A stretch of DNA of 48,915 bases from Belnapia moabensis DSM 16746 (GTDB lineage Bacteria > Pseudomonadota > Alphaproteobacteria > Acetobacterales > Acetobacteraceae): contig NZ_JQKB01000039.1 in NCBI RefSeq assembly GCF_000745835.1, positions 1 through 48,915 on the forward strand. Direction: 5' to 3'. The position numbers and the translations under genes are program-made. Below are positions 25,659 through 33,491 of the stretch, piece by piece. The notes below the pieces were generated by a model. It made no database searches. It had not been told where the DNA came from and worked only from the letters and a program-made list of their open reading frames with translations. Within the stretch, counting starts at the first letter, position 1, and each line of letters starts with the position of its first letter.

Positions 25659-26564
25659 ATGCCGCCCTTCCATCTCGCCGCGGCGGGCCGGTGGCGTGGC
25701 CTGTTCGCCTGGTCGCCGAGCCCCGCGATTCGAGCCTCGCTCGGGCTGCATGCCGGCGGGCTGCTTGCCATGGCCGCCGAGCCGGGCTGCTGGCCGGAGA
25801 CGCTCTCGGCCATCGCCGCCAATCATCTGGCGCTTACCGGCTGCATGCATCCACGCTGCGGCCTGCTCGGGCCGGTGCTGACGCGCCTTGACGGGGCGGA
25901 GCCGCGCATCGCCCTCACCTTCGATGATGGGCCGGACCCGGAGGTAACGCCACGCGTCCTCGACCTGCTCGATGCCTGGGGGGCCAAGGCCAGCTTCTTC
26001 GTCATTGGCGAGCGGGCGGCGCGACACCCGGCCCTGCTGCGGGAGATGCTGCGGCGCGGCCATGGCGTCGAGAACCATACCCATCGCCACCCGCTCGGCT
26101 TCGCCGCTTTCGGCCCGGGAGCGATGCTGCGCGAGATCGAGACCGCGCAGGCCGCCATCGCCGATGCCTGCGGCCAAGCGCCGTGCCTCTTTCGCCCTCC
26201 GGCGGGGCTGCGCAGCCCGCTGCTCGACCCGGTGCTGTCGCTGACAGGGCTTTCCCTCGCGGCTTGGACGCGGCGCGGCTATGACGCGGTTTCGCCGCAT
26301 CCCGGGCGGGTGCTGGCCCGGCTGAGCCGCGGCCTCGGGCCGGGCGACGTGCTGCTGCTGCATGACGGGCGCTCGGCCCGGGGCTATCCGGGCCGGGCCG
26401 TGGTGCTCGAGGTGCTGCCGGCGCTGCTGGACCGGATCGCGGCTGCCGGCCTCAGCGCCGTCGCACTGCCGCCACCGGAGGAGGCGCCACGCGATGCCGC
26501 CGCCACAGCAGGGTCGGCAGGCGCGGCAGCATCCCGAGCACCAGCCGCGTATGCATCCAGGTGA
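25659..26564 (+). CDS. Polysaccharide deacetylase family protein (NodB domain)
   Basis: The ATG at 25659 gives 301 residues; a TTG at 25623 is the only longer choice. The NodB motifs are in order: ALTFDDGPDPEVTPRVL (catalytic Asp pair), ENHTHRHPLGF (metal histidines), FRPPAGLRSP and LLLHDGRS. No clear signal peptide is seen, so it may act in the cytoplasm. Substrates in the family are N-acetylated or formylated sugars. The last ~38 residues are alanine/proline-rich and overlap the converging glycosyltransferase gene by 113 nt. It adjoins the polyene cluster and might trim the sugar of its product; that is only a guess. Confidence 0.82.
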   Translation: MPPFHLAAAGRWRGLFAWSPSPAIRASLGLHAGGLLAMAAEPGCWPETLSAIAANHLALTGCMHPRCGLLGPVLTRLDGAEPRIALTFDDGPDPEVTPRVLDLLDAWGAKASFFVIGERAARHPALLREMLRRGHGVENHTHRHPLGFAAFGPGAMLREIETAQAAIADACGQAPCLFRPPAGLRSPLLDPVLSLTGLSLAAWTRRGYDAVSPHPGRVLARLSRGLGPGDVLLLHDGRSARGYPGRAVVLEVLPALLDRIAAAGLSAVALPPPEEAPRDAAATAGSAGAAASRAPAAYASR

Positions 26565-27237
26565 GCAGCAGGTTGTCCCGCGCATAGTGGAAATGCGAGA
26601 CACCGCCTTCTTCCTTCGACAGGTAGCGGCAGGGCACCGGCAGGTTCACCACCGGCAGGCCGTGCCAGCTGAGGCGGACGGCGGCCTCCGGGTCGAAGTC
26701 GAAGCGACGCATCCAGCGATGCCGCTCCATCACCGCGACCAGCGGCGCCACCGGATAGAGGCGGAAGCCGAAGAGGCAGTCGCCGATGCCGCCGCCCAGT
26801 GTCTGCACATTGGCAAGCCAGTTGGAGATGCGCCGCCCCTGCACACGGAGCGGAGGCGCCTCCGGCCCGAAGACCGGACGGCCGAGGATCATCGCCTCCG
26901 GCGCGGCGCGGGAGGCGGCCATCATCGCGCCGATGCGGTCGGCCGGGTGCTGGCCATCGGCATCCATGGTCAGCGCATGGGTGAAGCCGCGCCGCGCCGC
27001 CTCGCGGAGGCCGTGCAGCACCGCCCCGCCCTTGCCGCCGTTGCGCGGCAGGACCATCACCTCGAGGCCGGGATCGCGCTCGGCCTCGGCCAGCAGCAGG
27101 GCATCGGTGCCGTCCGTGCTGCCATCGACGACGACCCAGACCGGGGTCCAGGCGGCGCGGGCCTCGCGCACGGTCTGCAGCACGCGCGGCCCGGTGTTGT
27201 AGCTGGGGATCAGGACCAGCCGCGTCTCCCGCGGCAT
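26452..27237 (-). CDS. Family 2 glycosyltransferase of the polyene cluster
   Basis: This 261-residue cytosolic GT-A protein opens MPRETRLVLIPSYNTG, followed by VVVDGSTDGTD and the metal/nucleotide motif MDADGQHPAD (Asp92, Asp94), as in dolichyl-phosphate-mannose synthase-like enzymes. No transmembrane helix is obvious. APE clusters usually carry a glycosyltransferase/acyltransferase protein that decorates the polyene lipid; here the functions appear as separate genes. The ATG overlaps the stop of the upstream acyltransferase by one base. The 3' end overlaps the converging deacetylase gene by 113 nt. Confidence 0.85.
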   Translation of the reverse strand: MPRETRLVLIPSYNTGPRVLQTVREARAAWTPVWVVVDGSTDGTDALLLAEAERDPGLEVMVLPRNGGKGGAVLHGLREAARRGFTHALTMDADGQHPADRIGAMMAASRAAPEAMILGRPVFGPEAPPLRVQGRRISNWLANVQTLGGGIGDCLFGFRLYPVAPLVAVMERHRWMRRFDFDPEAAVRLSWHGLPVVNLPVPCRYLSKEEGGVSHFHYARDNLLLTWMHTRLVLGMLPRLPTLLWRRHRVAPPPVAAVRRR

Positions 27238-28028
27238 CAGCGCGAGGCCTGCACCGGCAATTCCTCGCGGAAATAGGCCTCGAGCCCGGTGACGAAGCCC
27301 TGCGGGTCCTCCCCTACCTCGAAGCGACGGCCGAGGCGGATGCGGTAGACCAGCGGCAGCTGCGGCCGGCGGAAGAGCGGCCAGCCCTTGCGCAGATATG
27401 GGCTGTCCGCCTCGATCAGCAGCGTCTGCACCGGGGCGCCGGCGGCCTTGGCCATCACGGCGAAGCTGCGGTGGAAGGCATCGATCGGCGGCGATGACGT
27501 GCGCGAGCCCTCGGGAAAGATGACGAGCTGGGCGCCGTCGCGGATGGCCTGGGCGGCACGGCGAATCATCGGCAGCGGCGCATCGTTGCGGATATAGGCC
27601 GCCAGCCGCACGCTGCCGCCATAGAAGATGTTGTCCCAGAGCGCCGCCTTGGTGATGCAGACGACGCGCGGCAGGCGGGAGGTGAGCAGCACCGCATCCA
27701 GCATCGTCGGGTGGTTGGGGGCGATGACCAGAGCACGCTCCCGGCTCAGCCGGTCGAGTTCGGAGAAGTCGATGCGCAGCACGCCGCTCAGCCGCATCAC
27801 GCCGATGAACCAGCGGAAGCCGAGCATGATCATGAATTGGCCGAAGGCCTCGCCGGAGCGCTTCGGCAGGACGCGATAGAGAAGTCCCGCCGGCATGCTC
27901 CACAAGAAGCAGCTCAGGCCGAACAGCATCACGCAAAAATAGAAAGCGACCGGATAGTAGATCGCGGCCAGCCAATCGAGAGGCGAGAGGCTCTCGCGCG
28001 GGTGCCGCAGACTCGTTGTCGGCTGCAT
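27237..28028 (-). CDS. PlsC-type lysophospholipid acyltransferase
   Basis: The ATG at 28026-28028 gives 263 residues. Hydrophobic N-terminal helices (residues ~18-50) precede the acyltransferase motifs NHPTMLD (HX4D, His106/Asp111), the FYGG region and FPEGSRTS. PlsC-like enzymes move an acyl chain onto a glycerol- or sugar-lipid at the inner membrane. The gene diverges from the methyltransferase operon and is coupled to the GT2 gene by a one-base overlap, suggesting both build the lipid or sugar part of the polyene product. A plausible promoter lies 26 nt upstream. Confidence 0.85.
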   Translation of the reverse strand: MQPTTSLRHPRESLSPLDWLAAIYYPVAFYFCVMLFGLSCFLWSMPAGLLYRVLPKRSGEAFGQFMIMLGFRWFIGVMRLSGVLRIDFSELDRLSRERALVIAPNHPTMLDAVLLTSRLPRVVCITKAALWDNIFYGGSVRLAAYIRNDAPLPMIRRAAQAIRDGAQLVIFPEGSRTSSPPIDAFHRSFAVMAKAAGAPVQTLLIEADSPYLRKGWPLFRRPQLPLVYRIRLGRRFEVGEDPQGFVTGLEAYFREELPVQASR

Positions 28029-28053
28029 CTTTTCCGGGCCTTCCTGTTCGCGT

Positions 28054-28083
28054 AATATAGTCTTGCGTGATGCTTGACGTCCA
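28054..28083 (-). promoter_or_regulatory. Candidate promoter for the PlsC-GT2 pair
   Basis: On the minus strand TGGACG (28078-28083, 4 of 6 to the -35 consensus) and TATATT (28054-28059, 5 of 6 to the -10 consensus) are separated by 18 nt. The -10 lies 25 nt before the acyltransferase ATG. It is one of the few AT-rich spots in the cluster, in the only divergent gap. Confidence 0.4.
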
Positions 28084-28098
28084 GGAGCCGGCCGGACC

Positions 28099-28914
28099 GT
28101 GACAGGGAAACAGGGGTTGCAGGCTGCGGTTCGGCCGCCTGCGGAGATTAGCACGCCAAGCGGCCGGGAGGACGAGGCCCGCCCCGTACCGCATCCGACT
28201 TTAACCGAATATTACCAGAACGCCGACGCCCGCGATGGCTTCGTCCGGCAATTGTTCGACCAGGCGGCGGGCTCCTACGACCGGATCAACACCGCCTTCT
28301 CCCTCGGCTCCGGAGCCTGGTACCGGCGGCGGGCGCTGTGGCAGGCCGGGTTGCGGCCGGGGCAGCGCATGCTGGATGTCGCCATCGGCACCGGGCTCGT
28401 GGCGCGGGAGGGGGTGCGCATCCTCGGCCGGCCGGAGGCGGTGACGGGCATCGACCTCAGCGCCGGGATGCTGGCCGAGGCGCGGCGGAGCCTCGCCATC
28501 CCGCTCATCCGCGGGCGGGCGGAGGCGCTGCCCTTCGCCGATGCGAGCTTCGACTTCCTCAGCATGGGCTATGCGCTGCGGCATGTGCCCGACCTCGTCA
28601 CCGCCTTCGCCGAGTACCGCCGGGTGCTGCGGCCGGGTGGCAGGCTGCTGCTGCTCGAGATCGGCCGGCCGGAAGGGCCGCTCGCCTACCGGGCGGCCCG
28701 CTTCTATCTCGGCCGGGTGGTGCCGGCGCTCAGCCGCTTGACCGGCGACGGGGCGCGGGCCGGGCTGATGATGCAGTACTACTGGGACACCATCGATGCC
28801 TGCGTGCCGCCCGCGACCATCCTCCAGGCACTGCGGACGGCCGGGCTCGACGGGACGCGTTGCGAGACGCAGCTCGGCCTGTTCCGCGCCTACATGGCCG
28901 GGAGTCCGGCATGA
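28099..28914 (+). CDS. UbiE-like class I methyltransferase
   Basis: This 271-residue protein resembles UbiE/COQ5: FVRQLFDQAAGSYDRINTAFSLGSGAWYRRRAL, motif I MLDVAIGTGL (residues 91-100), GIDLSAGML, and MGYALRHVPDLVTAF followed by LRPGGRLLLLEIGRP. The N-terminal ~35 residues from the GTG at 28099 are poorly conserved-looking, so the true start may be later. UbiE C-methylates a quinone ring, so an aromatic substrate is plausible. Placed at the head of the APE-like cluster it could methylate the aryl head group, as known APEs carry methyl groups. It overlaps the next methyltransferase gene by 4 nt. Confidence 0.82.
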   Translation: MTGKQGLQAAVRPPAEISTPSGREDEARPVPHPTLTEYYQNADARDGFVRQLFDQAAGSYDRINTAFSLGSGAWYRRRALWQAGLRPGQRMLDVAIGTGLVAREGVRILGRPEAVTGIDLSAGMLAEARRSLAIPLIRGRAEALPFADASFDFLSMGYALRHVPDLVTAFAEYRRVLRPGGRLLLLEIGRPEGPLAYRAARFYLGRVVPALSRLTGDGARAGLMMQYYWDTIDACVPPATILQALRTAGLDGTRCETQLGLFRAYMAGSPA

Positions 28915-29552
28915 GCGCGGCGCTGGCGCGTGAGGTGGCGGGGCTCTATGCCGGCGCCTCGCGCTTCGCCCAGGGCTATGTTGGTGGCAAATTGCGTACC
29001 GATCCGGCGAGCCGGGCGGTGTTGGAGCGGGCGGCGGCCAGGCCATTCGGGATGGTGGCCGATCTCGGCTGCGGCCGGGGGCAGCTCGGTCTCGCCCTGC
29101 TGATGGCGGGGCGGGCGCGGGAGGTGATCGGCCTCGACCGCGATGCGCGGAAGATCGCCGAGGCCCAGGCGGCGGCGGCAGGGCTGCCGGCGCGCTTCAC
29201 GGCGGGTGACCTCACCGCGGACAGCGTGCCGGATTGTGACACCGCGCTGCTGATCGACGTGCTCTACCAGCTCCCCGCCGAGGTACAGCGGCCGGTGCTG
29301 GCGGCGGTGGCGGCGCGGGCGCGGCAGCGCGTGCTGATCCGTGCCTTCGACCCGGCGCGCGGCTGGCGCAGCGCCTTCGGCCTCGCCATGGAGCGGGCTG
29401 GACGCCTCGTCCGGGGCGACGGCAATGCCATCGCCCCGCTGCCGATGGAAGAGCTGGCGGCGCCCTTTCGGGCGGCGGGCTTCGCCGTCGCCGTCACGCC
29501 CTGCTGGGAAGGGACACCCCTGCCGAACGTGCTGCTGGTTGCGGAGCGGTAA
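28911..29552 (+). CDS. Second class I SAM-dependent methyltransferase
   Basis: The ATG at 28911 overlaps the preceding stop (ATGA) and gives 213 residues; the same frame is open far upstream, which hides this start. Motif I is VADLGCGRGQLG (~residues 49-60), followed by GLDRDARKI, AGDLT and TALLIDVLYQLP. The last motif and fold resemble enzymes described in APE and flexirubin clusters. Together with its neighbour it suggests two methylations, for example a ring C-methyl and a phenol O-methyl, as in arcuflavin- or xanthomonadin-like pigments. Which one does which cannot be told from sequence. Confidence 0.8.
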   Translation: MSAALAREVAGLYAGASRFAQGYVGGKLRTDPASRAVLERAAARPFGMVADLGCGRGQLGLALLMAGRAREVIGLDRDARKIAEAQAAAAGLPARFTAGDLTADSVPDCDTALLIDVLYQLPAEVQRPVLAAVAARARQRVLIRAFDPARGWRSAFGLAMERAGRLVRGDGNAIAPLPMEELAAPFRAAGFAVAVTPCWEGTPLPNVLLVAER

Positions 29553-29688
29553 GGCAGGCGGCCTCGCTTCGAATGTTCCGCGAACTGTGTCGCCCGGTTC
29601 CTTGCCTCGGCGGGCAACCGTCTGATATCGAGAGTCAGGTTGAGCAACACCCGTTAACACCAGCGCCACAACAAGGTTTCACGGCTCC
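29553..29688 (+). promoter_or_regulatory. Leader region of the polyene synthase operon
   Basis: This is the only sizeable gap (136 nt) inside the rightward cluster, so it likely contains the promoter of the ACP-to-KR block. A TTGCCT at 29602 and TGATAT at 29623 have poor spacing (15 nt), so no promoter is firmly called. AAGG about 12 nt before the ACP ATG may be the ribosome site. Confidence 0.3.
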
Positions 29689-29988
29689 ATGCCTGACGGC
29701 ACCATGACTCCCACTTTCACTGCGCCCGGCCTTACCGCGCAGGAACTCGAAGTGGCGCGGCTGATCGTGAGCGCGCTGTCGCTCGAGGTCGCGCCCGAAG
29801 CGATCGAGCCGGAGGCCCCGCTCTTCAACGAGGGGCTTGGCCTCGACTCGATCGATGCGCTGGAGATGGCCCTGGCCGTCTCCAAGGCCTATGACGTGAA
29901 GCTCCGCTCCGATGACGAGCGCAACCACCGCATCTTCGCCTCCCTGCGAAGCCTCACGGCGCATATCGAAAAGCACCGGACGCGTTGA
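29689..29988 (+). CDS. Acyl carrier protein of the polyene cluster
   Basis: This 99-residue protein has the phosphopantetheine site GLGLDSIDALEM (Ser54) and the helices of an ACP, but it is longer and less acidic than AcpP. The type, with an 'LF.EGLGLDSID' block and a 'SDDERNHRIFASLRSL' end, matches APE-cluster carriers (ApeE/ApeF class). It carries the growing polyene chain as a thioester. The alternative start at 29704 would remove five residues. Described APE clusters generally have two ACPs; only this one is found here. Confidence 0.9.
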   Translation: MPDGTMTPTFTAPGLTAQELEVARLIVSALSLEVAPEAIEPEAPLFNEGLGLDSIDALEMALAVSKAYDVKLRSDDERNHRIFASLRSLTAHIEKHRTR

Positions 29989-29992
29989 GCGC

Positions 29993-30448
29993 ATGCCGCG
30001 CGGACGCAGCCTCCTCCGGTTGCTGCTGCTGATCGCCGCCTCGGTCGTGCTGGCGGTGCTGCTGGTTGGCAACCCGGTGGCGGCGGCGCTCGGGAATGCG
30101 GCGGTGGCGCTGCGCTTCGGCCTGACGCTGCTGCCGGGGCGGGAGCCGCTGATCGCCCATTACAGCCGCTTCGACTGGGCGGGGCCGCCGGAGGGCGGGT
30201 ATACGCGGGCGCTGACGCTCGCCTGGGCGCTGCTGCTCGGCGGCTTCGCGCTGGCTCATGGCGCCCTCGCCGCCACCGGGCGGAATGACGTGCCGCTCGC
30301 CATCGTCGAGCCGCTGGTCTGCGCCTTGTTCTTCCTCGGTGAGCATGGGCTGCGCAACCGCCGCTTCCCGCAGCACGGGCGGGCGACGCCGCTGCGGACG
30401 CTGCGGGCGATCGGGCTCGCGCATGGGCTAGTCCGGCATGCGGGCTGA
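29993..30448 (+). CDS. COG4648-type membrane protein of the polyene cluster
   Basis: The ATG at 29993 gives 151 residues with hydrophobic segments near residues 7-30, 65-85 and 95-112. The reading AHYSRFDWAGPPEGGYTRALTLAWALLL matches the COG4648 proteins that always sit between the ACP genes and the AMP-ligase in aryl polyene loci (ApeG position). Its biochemical role is not established; assembly or membrane tethering of the synthase is possible. It lies 4 nt after the ACP stop and overlaps the ligase gene by 11 nt. Confidence 0.8.
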   Translation: MPRGRSLLRLLLLIAASVVLAVLLVGNPVAAALGNAAVALRFGLTLLPGREPLIAHYSRFDWAGPPEGGYTRALTLAWALLLGGFALAHGALAATGRNDVPLAIVEPLVCALFFLGEHGLRNRRFPQHGRATPLRTLRAIGLAHGLVRHAG

Positions 30449-31763
30449 GGCAGCGTTGCCGCTCGTCGACCGCGAGCTTGCGGAGGTGATCTGCCATCGC
30501 CCGGCCGGACCGGTGACGGTCGGCCGCCTGCTCGGCGAGGCGCGGGCGCTCGCCGCACGGCTGCCGGCGACGGGGCACCCGATCAATCTCTGCGCCGACC
30601 GCTACCGCATGCTGCTCGGCTTCGTCGCCGCGCTGATGCGAGGGCACCCGACGCTGCTCAATGCCGATGCCTCGCCGCACCGGCTGCGGGCGCTGGCCGA
30701 GGCCTATCTGGGGACCTATCTGCTGGCGGACAAGCCGGTCGCCTCCGATATGCCGCTGGTCCTCGTCGAGGATGGCGCGGCGGAGGAGTGGACGGGGCCT
30801 GTGCCGATGCTGCCCGCCCGGCAGCTGGCCGCCATCGCCTTCACCTCCGGCTCCACCGGCCAGCCGACGGCCCATCTCAAGCCCTGGGATGCGCTGGTCG
30901 CCGCGGCGCTGGCCGCCGCCGAGCGCTTCGCCCTCCGCCCCGGCGACGGGCCGGCGAGCAGTGTGCTGGCGACCGTGCCGCCGCAGCATATGTACGGCTT
31001 CGAGACCACAATCATGCTGCCGCTGCAGGCCGCGCTCGCCTGCCATGCGGGCGAGGCCTTCTTCCCCTCCGACGTGTTGGATGCGCTGGACGGGCTGCCC
31101 GAGCGCCGGCTGCTGGTAACGACGCCGCTGCATCTCCGCGCCCTGCTGGCCGAGCGGCGCCGGCCGGCGCCGCTCGCCGCCGTCATCTCGGCGACCGCGC
31201 CACTGGCCATGAGCATGGCCGAGGCGGTAGAGCGCGACTGGGGCGCGCCGATGCTCGAGATCTACGGCGCCAGCGAGGCCGGCTCCATGGCCAGCCGCCG
31301 CACCGCGCTGGAGCCGGATTGGTTGCCTTACTCCGGCATCCGCATGGGGCAAAGCGAGGTCCATGTGCCCGGCCTCGGCGTCGTGCCGCTGGCCGATGCG
31401 GTGGAGCCGGCGCCGGGCGGCCGCTTCCGCCTGCTCGGGCGGCGGGCCGATCTGGTGAAGCTCGGCGGCCGGCGGGCCTCGCTCGCCGAGCTCAACCGCG
31501 TGCTGGCGGAGGTGGCGGGCGTCGAGGACGGCGTCTTCGTTGCGCCGGAGGATATCGAGCGCAATCCGGCCGCCCGGCTCAGCGCCTATGTGGTCGCGCC
31601 GGGGCGGAGCGCGGAGGAGATCCTGGCCGCGCTCCGGCTGCGGCTGGAACCGGTCTTCCTGCCCCGGCCGCTGGTGCTGGTGCCCGCCCTGCCCCGCAAC
31701 GGCCTCGGCAAGCTGACCCGTGCGGCGCTGGACGGGCTGCGCCTGGCCATGGCGGCGCCGTGA
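30438..31763 (+). CDS. AMP-dependent acyl/aryl ligase (ApeH-like)
   Basis: This 441-residue adenylate-forming enzyme has the P-loop FTSGSTGQPTAHLKPW (residues 135-150), the A5 motif IYGASEAGSMASR, GRRADLVKLGGRR and the C-terminal catalytic lysine region PRNGLGKLTRAAL. It is shorter than acetyl-CoA synthetases (~550-650) but normal for APE-type ligases. In characterised APE loci this enzyme activates the aromatic starter, 4-hydroxybenzoate, and loads it on the ACP; the same is inferred here. The gene overlaps both neighbours (11 nt upstream, 4 nt downstream). Confidence 0.85.
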   Translation: MRAEAALPLVDRELAEVICHRPAGPVTVGRLLGEARALAARLPATGHPINLCADRYRMLLGFVAALMRGHPTLLNADASPHRLRALAEAYLGTYLLADKPVASDMPLVLVEDGAAEEWTGPVPMLPARQLAAIAFTSGSTGQPTAHLKPWDALVAAALAAAERFALRPGDGPASSVLATVPPQHMYGFETTIMLPLQAALACHAGEAFFPSDVLDALDGLPERRLLVTTPLHLRALLAERRRPAPLAAVISATAPLAMSMAEAVERDWGAPMLEIYGASEAGSMASRRTALEPDWLPYSGIRMGQSEVHVPGLGVVPLADAVEPAPGGRFRLLGRRADLVKLGGRRASLAELNRVLAEVAGVEDGVFVAPEDIERNPAARLSAYVVAPGRSAEEILAALRLRLEPVFLPRPLVLVPALPRNGLGKLTRAALDGLRLAMAAP

Positions 31764-32041
31764 CCACTCGCTTCGAGGTGCCAGCGGACCATCCGGCCTT
31801 CCCCGGGCATTTCCCTGGCCGGCCGATCCTGCCCGGCGTCGTGCTGCTCGATGCGGTGCTGCAGGCGGCCGGGCTCGGCCAGGCGCATCTGCTGCGGGCG
31901 AAATTCATCGCGCCCGTCCTGCCGGGGGATGCGGTCGAGATCAGCCTCGCCCCGCGCGCCGGCGGACGGGTCGGCTTCACCTGCGTGAGCGGGGGCAGGA
32001 CGGTGCTCTCCGGGGAGTTGGCATGCGCACCGGCGCCCTAG
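31760..32041 (+). CDS. Short hotdog-fold 3-hydroxyacyl-ACP dehydratase (ApeI-like)
   Basis: This 93-residue frame starts at the GTG at 31760, overlapping the ligase stop. It contains HPAFPGHFPGRPILPGVVLLDAVL, the FabZ/FabA-like motif with the active-site His17 and a Asp/Glu-equivalent region in the central helix. ApeI-type proteins dehydrate hydroxyacyl-ACP intermediates to extend the conjugated chain. Its small size is normal for this group. It overlaps the following acyltransferase gene by 19 nt, the largest overlap on this strand in the block. Confidence 0.82.
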   Translation: MTTRFEVPADHPAFPGHFPGRPILPGVVLLDAVLQAAGLGQAHLLRAKFIAPVLPGDAVEISLAPRAGGRVGFTCVSGGRTVLSGELACAPAP

Positions 32042-32934
32042 AATGGGTCGATGCGCCAGAGCGGGGCAGCGTGCGCCTCGCCCGCTTCATGGTCTGGCTG
32101 GTGCATACCATCGGCTGGTGGCCGGGCCATGCGCTGCTCTACCCGATCGCCTTCTACTTCATGCTCTTCTCGCCCCGGCAGCGGCGGGTGGCGCGGCGCT
32201 TTCTCGGCCGGGCGCTGGGGCGCAAGGCGGGGTTCGGCGATGTCTTCCGGCTCTATTTCGCTTTCGCCTCCACCATCCTCGACCGCGCTTTCCTGGTGAC
32301 AGGGCGCACCGCGCACTACCACATCGAGGTGCACGGGCTGGAGGCGCTCAAGGCCCGCATCGCCGAGGGCCGTGGCTGCCTGCTGCTGGGTGCGCATATG
32401 GGCAGCTTCGAGGCGTTGCGGGCCGTCGCCGATGCCGGCAGCCCGGTCGAGGTCGCCGTCCTCATGCATGAGGCGAATGCGGCGCGGCTGAAGGCGGTGT
32501 TCGACGCGCTCGGCGGGGCGAAGCGGCAGGAAGTGGTGATCCCCCTCGGCACCACCGATGCCATGCTCCGCGCGCGCGAGGTGCTGGAGCGCGGCGGGCT
32601 GGTCGGGCTGCTGGCCGACCGGGCGCCGCGGGGCGAGCGGATGCAGCCCGTCCCCTTCCTTGGGCAGGAGGCGCCGCTGCCGACCGGGCCGCATGTGCTG
32701 GCCGCCGTGCTCGGCGCGCCGGTGATGCTCGCCTTCGGCCTCTGGCGCGGACCGAGGCATTACGAGGTGAGGTTCGAGCCCTTCGCTGATGCCACGCCGC
32801 CCGGCCGCGCCGGACGGCAGGCGCTGGTTGAGGAGCGCGTCCGCCGCTACGCCGCAAGGATCGAGGCGGTCTGTCGGCGGCACCCGTACAACTGGTTCAA
32901 CTTCTATGATTTCTGGCAGGAGTGCGGGCGTTGA
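32023..32934 (+). CDS. LpxL/HtrB-like lipid acyltransferase
   Basis: The ATG at 32023, with a GGGGAG site upstream, gives 303 residues. An N-terminal membrane helix (residues ~20-48) precedes the HX4E motif GAHMGSFEA (His125, Glu130), as in the lipid A secondary acyltransferases, then LLADRAPRGER and a C-terminal NWFNFYDFW, a feature of the APE-associated branch. In other APE loci this domain is fused to a glycosyltransferase domain (ApeJ type, as recalled); here it stands alone, with a separate GT2 gene at 26452. It probably acylates the polyene lipid. Confidence 0.82.
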   Translation: MRTGALEWVDAPERGSVRLARFMVWLVHTIGWWPGHALLYPIAFYFMLFSPRQRRVARRFLGRALGRKAGFGDVFRLYFAFASTILDRAFLVTGRTAHYHIEVHGLEALKARIAEGRGCLLLGAHMGSFEALRAVADAGSPVEVAVLMHEANAARLKAVFDALGGAKRQEVVIPLGTTDAMLRAREVLERGGLVGLLADRAPRGERMQPVPFLGQEAPLPTGPHVLAAVLGAPVMLAFGLWRGPRHYEVRFEPFADATPPGRAGRQALVEERVRRYAARIEAVCRRHPYNWFNFYDFWQECGR

Positions 32935-33491
32935 GATGGGCCCTGCTGCTGCTCCTCGCGCTTGCGATGCCGGCGCGGGCGGAGGATCCGGCACTGCTGC
33001 GCCTGATGCAGGGCTTCGCCGCCCAGCCGCGCTCCGAGGCCCGCTTCACTGAGGATAAGGTCATCCCCGAGCTCGACCTGCCATTGCCGAGCCAAGGCCT
33101 GCTGCGCTGGCAGGCGCCGGACCGGCTGGAGAAGCACACCACCTCCCCCATCGACGAGATGCTGCGGGTCGAGGGAGGGCGGCTGCTCTATGAGCGGCCC
33201 GACCGGGGCATCCGCCGCGAATTCGGCCTGGAAGAGCAGCCAGAGATGCGGGCACTGGTCGAGGCGGTGCGCGGCACGCTGGCCGGCGACCTGGCCACGC
33301 TGCACCGCTACTACGAGATCGGCTTCACCCCGGAAGGTGCCGGGACGCCCTGGCGGATGGTGCTGAGCCCACTGTCCATCCGCCTGCGGGCGGCGGTGCA
33401 GCGCATCACCGTCAGCGGCCGCGGCGCGCAGGTGCGGAGCATCGAGACCGAAGGCGGCGGCGGCGTGACGCGTATGCAGATCAGCCCGTGA
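32922..33491 (+). CDS. LolA-like periplasmic carrier protein
   Basis: This 189-residue protein starts at GTG 32922 (TTG 32931 is possible) with a signal peptide MRALRWALLLLLALAMPARA cut before Glu-Asp. The mature part follows the LolA-like outer-membrane carrier pattern of APE loci: a G.LRWQAPDRLEKHT strand, then a GGRLLYERPDRGI strand. It probably ferries the hydrophobic polyene lipid across the periplasm, handing over from the MMPL exporter encoded next. It overlaps the genes on both sides. Confidence 0.82.
   Translation: MRALRWALLLLLALAMPARAEDPALLRLMQGFAAQPRSEARFTEDKVIPELDLPLPSQGLLRWQAPDRLEKHTTSPIDEMLRVEGGRLLYERPDRGIRREFGLEEQPEMRALVEAVRGTLAGDLATLHRYYEIGFTPEGAGTPWRMVLSPLSIRLRAAVQRITVSGRGAQVRSIETEGGGGVTRMQISP

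Noticed and set aside
29602-29628. TTGCCT/TGATAT as a promoter for the polyene operon
   Set aside because: Spacing is 15 nt and the -10 match is poor (3 of 6), so it was not called as a promoter on its own.
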